64,000 bases of DNA from Rutidosis leptorrhynchoides. Taxonomy: Eukaryota > Streptophyta > Magnoliopsida > Asterales > Asteraceae. Shown here piece after piece: positions 12,021-23,000 of the stretch (position 1 is its first letter; each line of letters starts with the position of its first letter). Under the pieces are notes generated by a model. It saw nothing but the letters and a program-made list of their open reading frames with translations. It ran no database searches and was not told the origin of the DNA. Made by a program: the position numbers and the translations under genes. Where the stretch lies: assembly GCF_046630445.1 (NCBI RefSeq), contig NC_092333.1, forward strand, positions 101,654,501-101,718,500, written 5' to 3'.

Positions 12021-12156
12021 CTTTATGTGATGACCCGAAAAATTTCGACTAATTTAAACCAATTCTCTTTATGATTTAATATTATGTAAATATACATATA
12101 TGTATGTATATATATATATATATATATATTATAAGATGTACAACAAAAACGACTTT

Positions 12157-12375
12157 CCTACAGTAAAACATTAATTGCTACAGTAAAAATGACTTTGCTA
12201 CAGTAAAATACTATTTGCTACAGTGAAACCGTATTTTGCTACAGTGCTACAGTGAAAACGACTTTGCTACATTGATTTGCTACATTAAAACACTATTTGC
12301 TACAGTAAACACACTATTTGCTACAGTAAACACTATTTGCTACAGTAAACACTATTTACTACAGTAAAATACTAT
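12157..12375 (+). repeat. TTTGCTACAGT motif array, expanded
   Basis: About twelve copies of (T)TTGCTACAGT, with spacers such as AAACACTA and AAAATACTA. This is the counterpart of the smaller array at 6518-6635. Confidence 0.85.
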
Positions 12376-12414
12376 TTGATGTCGACGAACTAGCAAACAA
12401 AAACAGAAAAGGCG

Positions 12415-12464
12415 GCCATGCGATCGCATGGCAAAAACACTGAAAACTCATGCGATCGCATGAG
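12415..12464. repeat. Two perfect 18-bp palindromes with core ATGCGATCGCAT
   Basis: 12415-12432 has GCC/GGC flanks and 12447-12464 has CTC/GAG flanks, around the same 12-bp core as the pair at 7029-7079. They are 14 bp apart. Every flank differs but remains complementary. Confidence 0.9.
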
Positions 12465-13765
12465 CTACAGTAAATCGAAAAGTAATATAAATACGCAGTT
12501 TGTTCGACGATGTTTTTCACATTTCTCTTAATATTTATATTTATATTATAATTATAATTTTAAATTTAAGTTTAATAATAATAAGGTATATACGAGGGTG
12601 TTTTTAATTCGGGTTTCAAACCGCTTTAAGCTAAGGAAATATTGGGTATTGTTCGGGGTATTGTTCTTGAATCCAAGGCCAACCATACAGTCGTCTACCA
12701 TCATTACGTCTACGCAATTTGCCAACAATATTGAGTCTCAATATTGAACTGTGAGTTATAGTCTCCCTTTTTAAATACTTTAAATATTTTTGGGCTGAGA
12801 ATACATGCAATTTATTTTAAACGCAATAAGACACAAGTACATACAAAATTCTACACTGAGTTAAACCGAAAATCCCTTAGCTTTGGTAACTAGTAGCTAC
12901 CAGTACATAGGATATGGACTGGTGGGCGCGAATAATTGTATATGGATCCATAGGGCTTGACATCCCCGTCCGAGCTAGAGCGCTAGCCTTTTAACGGACG
13001 TATGTTATTTGAGTTTAAGACACGTTGGTTTGCGTGTATTAAAACGAATGGGGTAATTATCACTATAGCGTTAAGTTTAGTTACCAGGGTGCTCTGTTAC
13101 GTAGAATCTATTGATAAACTTTTGATGAAATCTTGTGGTCTATCTTTATACATGTTTATGACTCGAGCAATTAAACCTATAACTCACCAACATTCGTGTT
13201 GACTTTTTAGCATGTTTTATTCTCAGGTCCTTAGAATGCTTCCGCTGTGATGTGCTTGTTGCCTGCATGGAGTCTCTCATGCTTTGTACAAAGTTTATTG
13301 CATTCAAAATAAAACTGCGTTGTGTAATAAATAATTGGACTGTGATGTCAACCTGTAAATTAAAGACTTATGTATTTCGGGGTTTTGCTTATACCTAAGC
13401 ACTTGCCCACATGTTTATAACTTTCTATGTTTAGAAAGTCACTTATTTTAATGAATGCAATATTTTATCAAAACGTATCATATAGAGGTCAAAACCTCAC
13501 TGTGGAATCAATGATTAACGTGCCGCGTCAATAGCGATTTTGAAGGGTCGTTACACTTTACCATCCATAACATTCTCATCAAACCTCCTATGCATAATTG
13601 TCTCTTTTGATGAAAAATTTTTAGCCGTAAGAACTCCATCATTGGCATGTACCTAACTCAACCCGTCCTTTTCCCCATGATCAAACGTAAAGGAATTAAG
13701 CATATTAGTAAGCTCCTATAACTCTTCACCAGCTCTCCCAGATGGCTATCTCAACCAGTTCCAAG

Positions 13766-13911
13766 TTATAATTTGCTTTGTTCCTTCCACAGCCACACGA
13801 TCGCATACCAAAGTTTTGCTATTTGACTCGAGTCGATATGACCGGTTGAATTGGTTAAACTATTTAGCACTACCAATCCACAGATCTGACCAAAAAATTG
13901 TGTTCCTGCCA
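13766..13911 (-). pseudogene. LINE ORF2 C-terminal fragment
   Basis: The reading frame gives RNTIFWSDLWIG ... RLESNSKTLVCDRVAVEGTK, the F-W-x-D-x-W-I-G block that follows the RT domain in plant LINEs. It contains an in-frame stop. It joins 16097-16543 once the solo LTR and one copy of the TGCCA duplication are removed. Confidence 0.7.
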
Positions 13912-16092
13912 TATCACACCCCCAGTTAGGGCCTGGCAAAATGTGACTTAATATCAAAATATACCAACATATTATAATAACGAGTACAATACTAAATGAG
14001 AAAGTTAAACTTTATGGAGTACGCAGCGGAAAATGAAATGTCGTTACAAAGGAGTAAAGTAAATGTTTAAATGCAATAGTAATAAATACGATAATCTCTT
14101 GATCCTATGTCCAAGTAGCATCACATAAGCAGTAGATAAGTAAGCTTGAATCAAAGAGCACCTGAGACAAAACATGCTAAAGTGTCAACCAAGAGGTTGA
14201 GTGAAGTTCATAGGTTAACAAAAGTTTGACCGTTGTTTTAGACCACAAGATTTAGTTTGTAAAGTTGATCTCCCGCAGGATCAAAAAGTTATGCCAAAGC
14301 GTGATATTTAGACTAAACGTTCAAGTTTGCCCCATGACAAGTTGTGTCTGTCCTTGTCGGTTTAATTTCATTATCAAGTAATACAAAGACTTAGTCAAAT
14401 GTATCGGAGACGTTACTCCCGATAGGCCTACCCCCAATAATTAAGCATGCAGCAGCAATTAAAAATATCACTGTAGGGACTTAGTCGGACATAGCCGGGT
14501 ATAGCATAGTTTAACAGTTTGGTACTTGTGTCTAAATTGTAAAAAGTAAAAACAGCATGTGTCTCACCCCAAGTAAAGTAATTAAGTTTGCTAGCAATAA
14601 AGAGGGGCTATGAATTCACCTTAAATAGCAGTTGAAGTTTTCCACGCAAGAAGGAAAGTAAAGCAAGTAAGTGATCTGGATATCAACCTAGAGGTATAAC
14701 GTTTGATTAGTTAATGTCTAACTGACATAAAGTATGTTTATTAATATAGCAACTATATTGACAGTGACGGTTTTCGAGAAAAGTTCCTATTTCTCAAAAG
14801 TTTCTATTTTTGGAAACTTACTATTTATGGAAAGCTTCCACGTATAGTAAGCTTCTAGTTTAAAAATGTTCGTGTTATAATTCTTAACAAAGATGTTGTA
14901 CAATCTCGCCCAAACTTCGTTGCTAACATGCAAGTCACTCGAATGATCTATTGTTACCGAGTGGCCTAGGATCTCTTGACCAGAATCTAAGTCTTGGCAT
15001 TCGAGATCCACAAGCGTCCCATAATGGTAACAAGGATCACCCTAGGCCACAAGTAGCGGTGATGTTTGTAGTCTTTGTACGCTATCTTTAATTATAACCT
15101 TCACGTTAGGTGCGTATATACATATATATTCATTAATTCGATTTTAATTATAATTCCTATATATTAACTCATAAAAATACTTTTATAATTTTTAGTAACA
15201 TATATTACTAATTATAACATGTTATTTATTTTTTTTTTAATTGCATATAATTTATAACATTATTTACATGTTTTGGTAAAAAATAAAATAATAAACCGAA
15301 GTAAAAAGTAAAAAGTAAAAAGTAAGAAGAGAATACTTACTAGTAGTAATTCTTCTAAGAGAGAATGAGAGAAATTTTGGTGTGAGTTTGAATGAGAAAT
15401 GAGGGGTATTTATACTTGAAAAAATTAGGTAAAACGAATAAAATAATTAAAAGAAAAAGAAATATTTTAATTTTTAATGGGATTTTAAAATTCAAAAGTA
15501 TTAAATGTTAAGTCATGAGATAATGCACAAAATAAAATAATAAAAGTAGTTTTTCCATTATAATTTTTTAATTAAAAAGTATTTTATTTATTTATTTATT
15601 TATTTATTTATTTTTTAAATTCATTTATTTTAAGGATTTTTTTTATATAAATAAACAAATTGTTTTAGTGTTTTTCTAAGAATATTTGTCAATATTTTTT
15701 TATTTAATTAATAAATACAAATTTTGCATAAAAATAATAAATAATTCGGTATTTTATATTTTTAATAATAATTATGATTTTAATTATTAAACTATAGTTT
15801 TAGTAAGTTTGTAAATATTATTACATTTATATATAATTGGATTTATTATATAGTTAAATATATAATACATTAACTAAATAATAAAAGTGATACAAAGTTT
15901 ATATACTTAGTTAAATTATGTCAAATTATATAAATTAATAATATATTATTTATTTAAGCGTACATTGTTGACTAAAAATTACTATTCGGTCAATATTTAA
16001 TTGTATATAACAACCCTTAATACATATAGTCAGGCAGATAACCCTAGGGTTAATTCAGTAAATTTAGAAGTCGAAAAGTGAGGGTTGTTACA
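13912..16092 (+). mobile_element. Solo LTR (2.18 kb)
   Basis: It begins TATCACACCCCCAGTTAGG (first dinucleotide TA where TG is expected) and ends GTGAGGGTTGTTACA. It is flanked by the perfect 5-bp duplication TGCCA (13907-13911 and 16093-16097). Removing it rejoins the LINE frame. It is a different LTR family from those at 6072 and 12026, though it shares the general layout of this gypsy group (a TCTCACCCC... CTTAAATAGCA block). A 0.4-kb inverted relative lies inside APT intron 2 (26762-27165). There is no gag-pol. Confidence 0.85.
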
Positions 16093-17590
16093 TGCCATCT
16101 CCAACTGAACTCACGAACGAGTTAATAAAATTAACCCAAAGGTCCTCAATTTGAATACCTGCACGTAAAATATTGTTCCAAACTCCAACATGTGAAATGT
16201 TAGATGAGTTTGGATCTAACAACCCACTACTTGCACCATAAATACTACGAATTACATTAACCCACAAGGTATCAGTTTCGGTTCTGAACCTCCACCACCA
16301 TTTACCCCAAAGAGCTAAATTTTTACTTTTTAAGGAACTAAAATTTAACCACCGATGCCCATATGAAAGTAGTGCATTTTTCCATTTAACCCAAGAGATA
16401 TTAGAACCCGAACCCGTCTCGCCCCAAAAGAAGGAACGCCTCACACTCTCTAAAAGTTTAATCACACATGGGGGGGCAAAACAACGAGATATAGTACAAT
16501 GGAAGACTAGAGTGGACCACTTCGATGAGGACCAAACGTCCACTAATTGACAACGTCAGCATTCTCCATTCCGAGAGACTCTTTTTTATCTTATCAATAA
16601 CCGGGCTCCAATCATTTAACTTATTCATTATCGCACCAATAGGTAGCCCAAGATAAGTAAAAGGAAAGTTGTCCTTTTGGCATCAAATGCTACGGGCTAA
16701 TAAAGACACTTCCTCATGAGAGACCCCGACACCATATAGGGAGCTTTTATGAAGATTAACTTTCAGACCTGATGTAAGCTCAAAGCATTTGAGAATGTTC
16801 ATAATGTTTAAGGTGTTTTTCCTATTCCAATCCTCAAAAAGATAATATCGCCCGCGTATTGTAAATGCGACATCAATACTCTATCATCACCAACCTCAAT
16901 TCCTATAATAACCCATGATCACATGCGACTTTTGATAAGATATTCAAACCCTCCGATGCAACAATAAATAAGAACGGTGACAAAGGATCACCTTAACGTA
17001 TACCCCTACCAAGGTTGAATTCACACGAAGGAGACCCATTTATCAAAATAGAGATAGATGCCAAGTTGATGCAAGTCATGATCCGTTTGATCTACTTAGA
17101 ACTGAATCTCATGCATGTCATCACTTCCTTAAGGAAATCCCAATTTAAACTATCAAATGCCTTCTCGAAATCCACCTTGAATATAATGCCTTTTTGCCTC
17201 TTCCGCTTAAGGAATTTGATAGTCTCATTAGCAATCAAGTCACTGTCTAAATTGAATCTCCCCTTTATGAATGCACTATGTTCTTTTCCAACAAGATTTG
17301 GAATTACTTTCTTTAATCGAATAGCGAGAATTTTTGCAATTATTTTATAATAACTCCCGATAAGACTAATAGGGCGGTAGTCACCTAGTGATTGAGGATC
17401 TAGTTTTTTTGGAATCAAAGTAACGAATGAAGCATTACACCCCTTTGAAATTTCCCCGGTTTCTCAAAACCACTAATGGCCTCGACAAGTTCAAGTTTAA
17501 TTATATTCCAGAATCTTTTGAAGAAACGAAAATTATAACCATCCGTTCCTAGTTCCTTGGAACTCCCACATTCATTCACCCACACTTTAT
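16088..17590 (-). pseudogene. LINE reverse transcriptase remnant
   Basis: 17418-17092 encodes PQSLGDYRPISLIGSYYKII ... ANETIKFLKRKRQKGIIFKV DFEKAFDSLNWDF, the RT fingers and palm of a plant L1-type LINE. GSPSCEFNLGRGIR*GDPLSP follows with a stop. The catalytic box at 16858-16847 reads Y-A-G-D where Y-A-D-D is expected, a single A-to-G change of a metal-binding Asp. 16543-16088 carries KLLESVRRSFFWGETGSGSN and SYGHRWLNFSSLKSKNLALW. Several frameshifts mean it cannot encode active RT. Confidence 0.85.
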
Positions 17591-17599
17591 ATTTGGATT

Positions 17600-18100
17600 T
17601 TTTTTCTATGTCAATTCACAACTATAAGCTTCAGCTTAACTATTTTACCAAACACTTACAAAAAATAAGTTCGAGTTTCCTGCTAAAAATAATAAGCTAT
17701 AACTCTAGCTAATTCGGCCAAACACTCCCATTGATAGATTATAATATAGATAGATTATAGAAGATTATAAATATATATGGATATGTTTGAGCAGTTGGGT
17801 CAACTATATTGCGATATCAATAATTAGCTTATCATATTCGTATATTTCTGTCATTTTTCAACTGAAATCAATATAATTAGGGTTGTAAATTTAGAAAAGT
17901 AGTCTAGATTACGCAAAATTATAATCGATGTTGTCACCTAGATTATAAATGTGCATAAGTTCCACTAGTTCATATAACAATCGTTAACAAGATCCTATTC
18001 AAAATACAACTTTTATGTGATACACGACATACATACTCTATCATGGACGCATTTGTCTTTATTTTTTGAAGTTGAAACAAAATTAATCTTTATTTTAAAA
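17600..18100. other. Unassigned AT-rich sequence
   Basis: No gene, LTR end or terminal repeat was recognised between the LINE remnant and the MULE target duplication. The first 140 bp have simple AAGCTT/ATAAGCT words that might belong to an old DNA transposon. Confidence 0.4.
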
Positions 18101-18109
18101 CCTAAAGAA

Positions 18110-19603
18110 GAGAAAATTACACGGGGGGTCCCCGTGGTATGTTCGAAATAACAAGTGGAGTCCAAAAGAATTTTTTTCACCTTAAGGGGTCACTGTAGTT
18201 TGCATTAGTTTCACGGGGGGTCCAACGGCCTAACGTCCGTCAACATTTAACGTTTTTGAACCTCACATGACTTGCATACGAGAGTAGTTTCGTCTTTTGA
18301 AATTTACTGACTTCATACCTTATCCTTTTAACTCTCTTTCTTTCACTCTAAACTTTTCATCCACCTAAAAACTATTAACCCTAAATTGAAACCCAACAAA
18401 ATCATAAACTCAATTAAAACCCACCATCCATCTCCAAATTTTTTAAATAAAAATCACGAATCAAACTCAAATTAATAAATATCATTATCTACCAAAACCA
18501 TAAACCCTATTTCTTTTTGCAAACTCCATCTCTACTAAAAGCAATACTACTGAGAAACTGAATTGCATCACATAATATTGGGTTTCTTTAATTTTTCAAT
18601 CTCCTTCATGTACACACATATTCAATCCAATGAGAAACATATATACACATTGAGAAACTCAATATGTGAATGGAATGAAGTAATGATGAAGAAATACAAG
18701 TAAGAGTGACGGTGTTTCAGCGAACACCATAACCGTTGACAATTTAAACACCACAACCATCGGTCATCACTCTCATTTCTTCTTCCCATTGCGTTTCAGA
18801 TCCGATTTTGTTTCAGATCTTGTTGCCGAATAAATTGACGTCATCTTCGAGTGAGAAAGTTTGGTGGCACGATGGAATGATGAAGATTAAGTCTAGTCCG
18901 GTGATATATATTTTTCAGTTATTTGCGAACTCAATTTGTAAGTAAAATAAAGGGATGTCTATAAATTTTTTATTTTGGGTTTTCGTTGTTCTTAATCTTA
19001 CGGATTTCAATTTGGGTTTCCAAATTGGGTTTCCATTATTTGTACTTCGATTTGAGGAATTGAGAAGAACACATCAGTGATTAGGAATACAGATCTGTAC
19101 TCATTTAGGTGTTTAATCTTCAAAAACAAGAAACCCCTAAATTTTAGCTAAAAGATGAGAAGATGAAGGTGATAAATTTTTGATGAAATAGATTGATGAT
19201 TAATAGATAAAGTAGATGAAAATGAGACCCTTAAATTTTATCTTATATCTGTACTCATGTAGAATTTTTTGTAATGATTGATGATGAATAAATGAAGGTG
19301 TGTCTGATGATGATAAAAAGGGAATAAAAAAGAAAAAGAGAAGAGAGAAAAGGAAATAATAGAGAAAGAAAGAAAGGAAAAAGAAAAGTGAAAAAAAAAT
19401 AAAAGAGAGATTTTTTTAAAATGACCAATTTACCCTCATGTGCATTGCACATGATGTAATCCAACGGAAAAGTTAATAGCAGTTAGCGAATTGGATCCCC
19501 GTGAAACTATTGCAAACCACAGTGACCCTTTAAGGTGAAAAAAATTCTTTTGAACTCCACTTGTTATTTCCACATATCACAGGGACCCCCGTATAATTTT
19601 GTC
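18110..19603. mobile_element. Non-autonomous MULE-like DNA transposon (1.49 kb)
   Basis: The left end GAGAAAATTACACGGGGGG and the inverted right end GACAAAATTATACGGGGG start a terminal inverted repeat of about 115 bp (18110-18224 and 19489-19603), high identity by eye. The element is flanked by an exact 9-bp duplication CCTAAAGAA (18101-18109 and 19604-19612), typical of Mutator-like elements. The interior has no transposase. It is AT-rich, with a purine-rich tract at 19310-19410, so the element needs a transposase from elsewhere. Its right edge is 411 bp from the APT start codon. I do not recognise a captured gene fragment inside. Confidence 0.85.
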
Positions 19604-19923
19604 CCTAAAGAATAATAAATCAAATACCATGTTCTGAACTCCTTTTTTATACGGAGTATAAAATAAAACACTCAGTAGAAAACAAATACCTTGTATTACA
19701 AACATTTATATCTTTTAGTTCATCACAACAACCCCTACCCACTATCGGTAGCTAATAAAAAAATTATAAGAAGATAAGAGTTAATGACAAAAGTTCAAGG
19801 ACTAAATATTAAATAGTGACAAAAGACTTTCCAAGACGTTGAAATTAAATTCTATTTCAGCCCCTTAACTACGAGCAGTGTTTCCACCCACCCCCTTTTA
19901 AAACCGTAAAGGCTTTTATCCTC

Positions 19924-19931
19924 TATAAATA
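19924..19931 (+). promoter_or_regulatory. TATA box of APT
   Basis: TATAAATA, 84-91 bp upstream of the ATG at 20015, is followed by a CT-rich stretch (GTTTCCCTCTCATTTTTCTC) where transcription could begin, giving a 5' UTR of about 60 nt. The proximal promoter lies between the MULE edge (19612) and this box. Confidence 0.6.
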
Positions 19932-20014
19932 CACTAGTTGTTTCCCTCTCATTTTTCTCACACGTAGGCTGCTCCTATTCGCCATTAATTCCGTTGTTCT
20001 TCAAACTAAAAAAA

Positions 20015-23000
20015 ATGTCCACCGGCGACACCCAAGATCCCGCCGGCCGTATCTCCGGTATCAAATCTGCACTTCGTGTCATCCCTCATTTCCCAAAACC
20101 AGGTGAATTTTGAGTTGATTATTTTTCATACACTTTAATGAATTATGATGAAAATTGTTTCCGAGTATTTATTATTTTTTAATTATTACTCCGTATTTTT
20201 AATGATGATGGTTATTCAGGAATTATGTTTCAAGATATCACTACATTGTTGCTGAATCCAAAGGCGTTTAAGGACACAATCGATTTGTTTGTCGAGCGTT
20301 ACAAAAATGAAAACATATCCCTAATTGCAGGTAAAAAAGTACTGTATAAGTATATTTAGTCTTTTTATTTTATATATAGGGCCAAATGTCCAATGCAGAA
20401 CATATATGATTATGATGGAGTAATAAAATAAAATACATATAAAACACTATGGTAACATCTTGACATACAATGTTGTGTAAGCAATGGATTTTGAGTATCT
20501 TTTTCTTAATTTTTCTCTCCATGTACAATACAATACATACAATGTTTGAATTGGTTATTTACTTATAGATGTAAATTATATTGTATTTGTTAAAAATGAA
20601 TCTTTTAAAAAATGGATAAACTTATGTAGGTGACTTTTTACTCGTGACTTAAATGATTTACACGTTTTTCTCACCTCAACATATGCTACTAGTAAGGTTT
20701 AACTTTAGACCTAGGATATCAAGACCTTAACCAATATATTACACTATGTTGAGATGATTTATTTATAAAACTCACAGTGATAAACATATAAATTTAAATA
20801 AACAATATTTCATGTCCACTAAACTTACGATGAAAATCACTGTCAAAATATACTGTAGAAATTGATGTTAGGTGAATTTTTAATGACATTTCATTGTAAT
20901 GCAACTAAATGATGTTGTGGTATCATATGATATTGTTTGTCTTGGAGTGAAATGATGTAAGCATTTAATTGAATATTTTAATTTAAAAGTGGTTAACACT
21001 TAAAAGCTTATAGATAGTGGGATTTTGGAGGAGTGTGGAGGCTATTGATCGGTTTCCTGTATATCTGTTAAAATAAGTTTGTTTAACTTTTCATTCTATA
21101 CTTTTCAATTTATTCATAACTTTTTTTTACAAAACTGATTTATTAAAACCTTATAAAGTAAAGAATACCATTTTTCAATAAGTTGTGACTATTATTTTTG
21201 TTTTACACAATTTACTTATGTCAATTGATTGTGAACACTTACTATGGGACGAAATGAGTACTTGTTATTAATTAGGTTTACGAATCTAAGAGAGATCTTT
21301 ATTATTTGCTAAACCATGTGCAATATCTCTATCAAGATCCAAATTATGGGTGGGGGAAATGGTGGTTCATGTTATTTTGGGAAGAAAAAAAAAAAGGTGG
21401 GGCCTATGCAATGTGATGATGGGTATATTTGAATATATGAGGACACATCTTTTTTCATAAATTTGTTAGGTTTGGTTTCTTGACATTGTGGATTTTGTGA
21501 AGATTTGCAAACTGTTTTGGATTAGATGCTTTTAATTTTGAGCCTCAAATCTTGTAACTTTTCAACTTATGGGTGTCACTCACCCCACACTCTTTTATGG
21601 ATCATGATGATTGTTTATGTTAATTTGTCATATTCTGGTAATCATTTATTATTGATACATCAAGATCATTTGTAAAAATGTTAGTTACAGAGTCTGGTGC
21701 ATGTACCCAAATGTTAGTTACATATGGATATATGATTAATGTAGTAGAGTTCAAATATGTTATAATTCAGTAGGCTTATAACTACCTTTAGTAAATAGTA
21801 TCTAATTAAAGAATAATAGAAAAGGAGAGAGAGAGAGAATGTATATGTGAAATATATTCATGAGAGTGCATCTTTTACAAACTACATCATCATGTATTTA
21901 TAGTAAAAAAATAAACTACTATGCCATTTGGTAGGTGAGGTGTAGCCATAAAATTGGCACACATTATTTGACTTTCATAACACTCCCCCTTGGGTGACAA
22001 TTTTTGTTTCATTAAGATCAATTACAAGCAAGTAGTACTGCCTCGTTAAAAACCTTGCTAAAGAAAAACCCAGTGGGATAAAAACTTTAGTCAAGGGAAA
22101 AAGAGTGCAGCATAGAGTTGACTCCCCCTCAAGTAGACATCATTGAGTCGTTAAATCTTTTTAACATGCCTCATGCTAATATTGTGAACACGCGTTCTGA
22201 AAATAGCAGTTGGAAGTGCTTTGGTGAAAAGATCGGCATAGTTTTTGCTGGATTGAACATATCTCATTTCATTCTGGTTGTCCTTGATGAGATCTTGAGT
22301 ATGTGAGAAGAATATGAGGTTTTCATCTGAAACTATATCATCTAAATCTTTTATGTACAAGTTTAGCCCCTGTGATTTCTCTACAGTATTCTTCATGATT
22401 TGCTCAAACCGTTGTTTCAATTCCTATTTCCTTTCAGTCTTTTTCTGAGCCTTACCAACATACCATTCTTTTCCATCAAACTTATGACCGTTAAGACCGT
22501 CTATGGCTTTAGCGCCTCGTCTGAATTTATGTTATGTTCTATCTCTTTTGATACTCTTATTTCATTTGTACTATGCAAGCTGCATTATCTTCATAGATAG
22601 TTGTGGGGCTTTTATATCGTTCTAGTCCACAAGAATCAATAATGATTTGTGTCATTAATCTCAACTAAAAATATTCCCGAGTAGCTTCATGTAATGCAAT
22701 CACTTTGGCATGATTTGATGATGTTGCAACAAGTGTTTGTTTTTGAGAACGCCATGATATTGCAGTACCTCCATTTAGGAATACATATCCATTTTGAAAT
22801 TTAGATTTATGTGGATCAGATAAATAACCTGCATCTGCATAACCAACCAAATCTTGTTTTGATTTGTTAGAATAAAATAATTTTAAATCAGCAGTTCCTC
22901 AAGGGTATCGAAACATGTGTTTGATCCCATTCCAGCGTCATTTGATAGAAGCTGAGCTGAATCTTGCCAACAAATTAACTGCAAAAGAAATGTCAGGTCT

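Larger units (their letters stand above)
12026..13555 (+). mobile_element. Solo LTR of a gypsy-type retrotransposon (1.53 kb)
   Basis: It starts TGTGATGACCCGAAAAATTT and ends GAAGGGTCGTTACA. It is flanked by a perfect 5-bp target duplication CTTTA (12021-12025 and 13556-13560). Removing it restores a continuous copia linker reading frame (MDGKVKYGIDKVV). It shares end sequences, the CTACAGT array and the GCGATCGC palindromes with the solo LTR at 6072-9003 but is about half as long. There are no internal genes. Confidence 0.9.
9900..13720 (-). mobile_element. Decayed Ty1/copia element, split by a solo LTR
   Basis: Read on the minus strand, the order is pol linker (13720-13561), then the interrupting solo LTR, then RT (about 12020-11074), RNase H (11067-10759), a purine tract AAGGGGGAA just left of 10580, and a 3' LTR ending in TGAAAATATAAATAAATTC at about 10564. 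The LTR carries a TATATATAGATA promoter near 10330-10345. Its outer end is not clear, and about 9900 is an estimate. The 5' half (integrase, protease, gag, 5' LTR) is absent; the sequence changes to LINE near 13720-13745. Confidence 0.65.
13745..17595 (-). mobile_element. LINE (L1-type) remnant, split by a solo LTR
   Basis: The minus strand encodes the C-terminal two thirds of a plant LINE ORF2. Order from 17595: ELGTDGYNFRFFKRFWN, then the RT core, then LSYGHRWLNFSSLKSKNLALW, and, across the solo LTR, RNTIFWSDLWIG and LESNSKTLVCDRVAVEG (13911-13766). The endonuclease domain, the 5' end and a poly(A) tail are not seen. Both ends abut other sequence, so this is a fragment. There are several stops and frameshifts. 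Confidence 0.8.
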
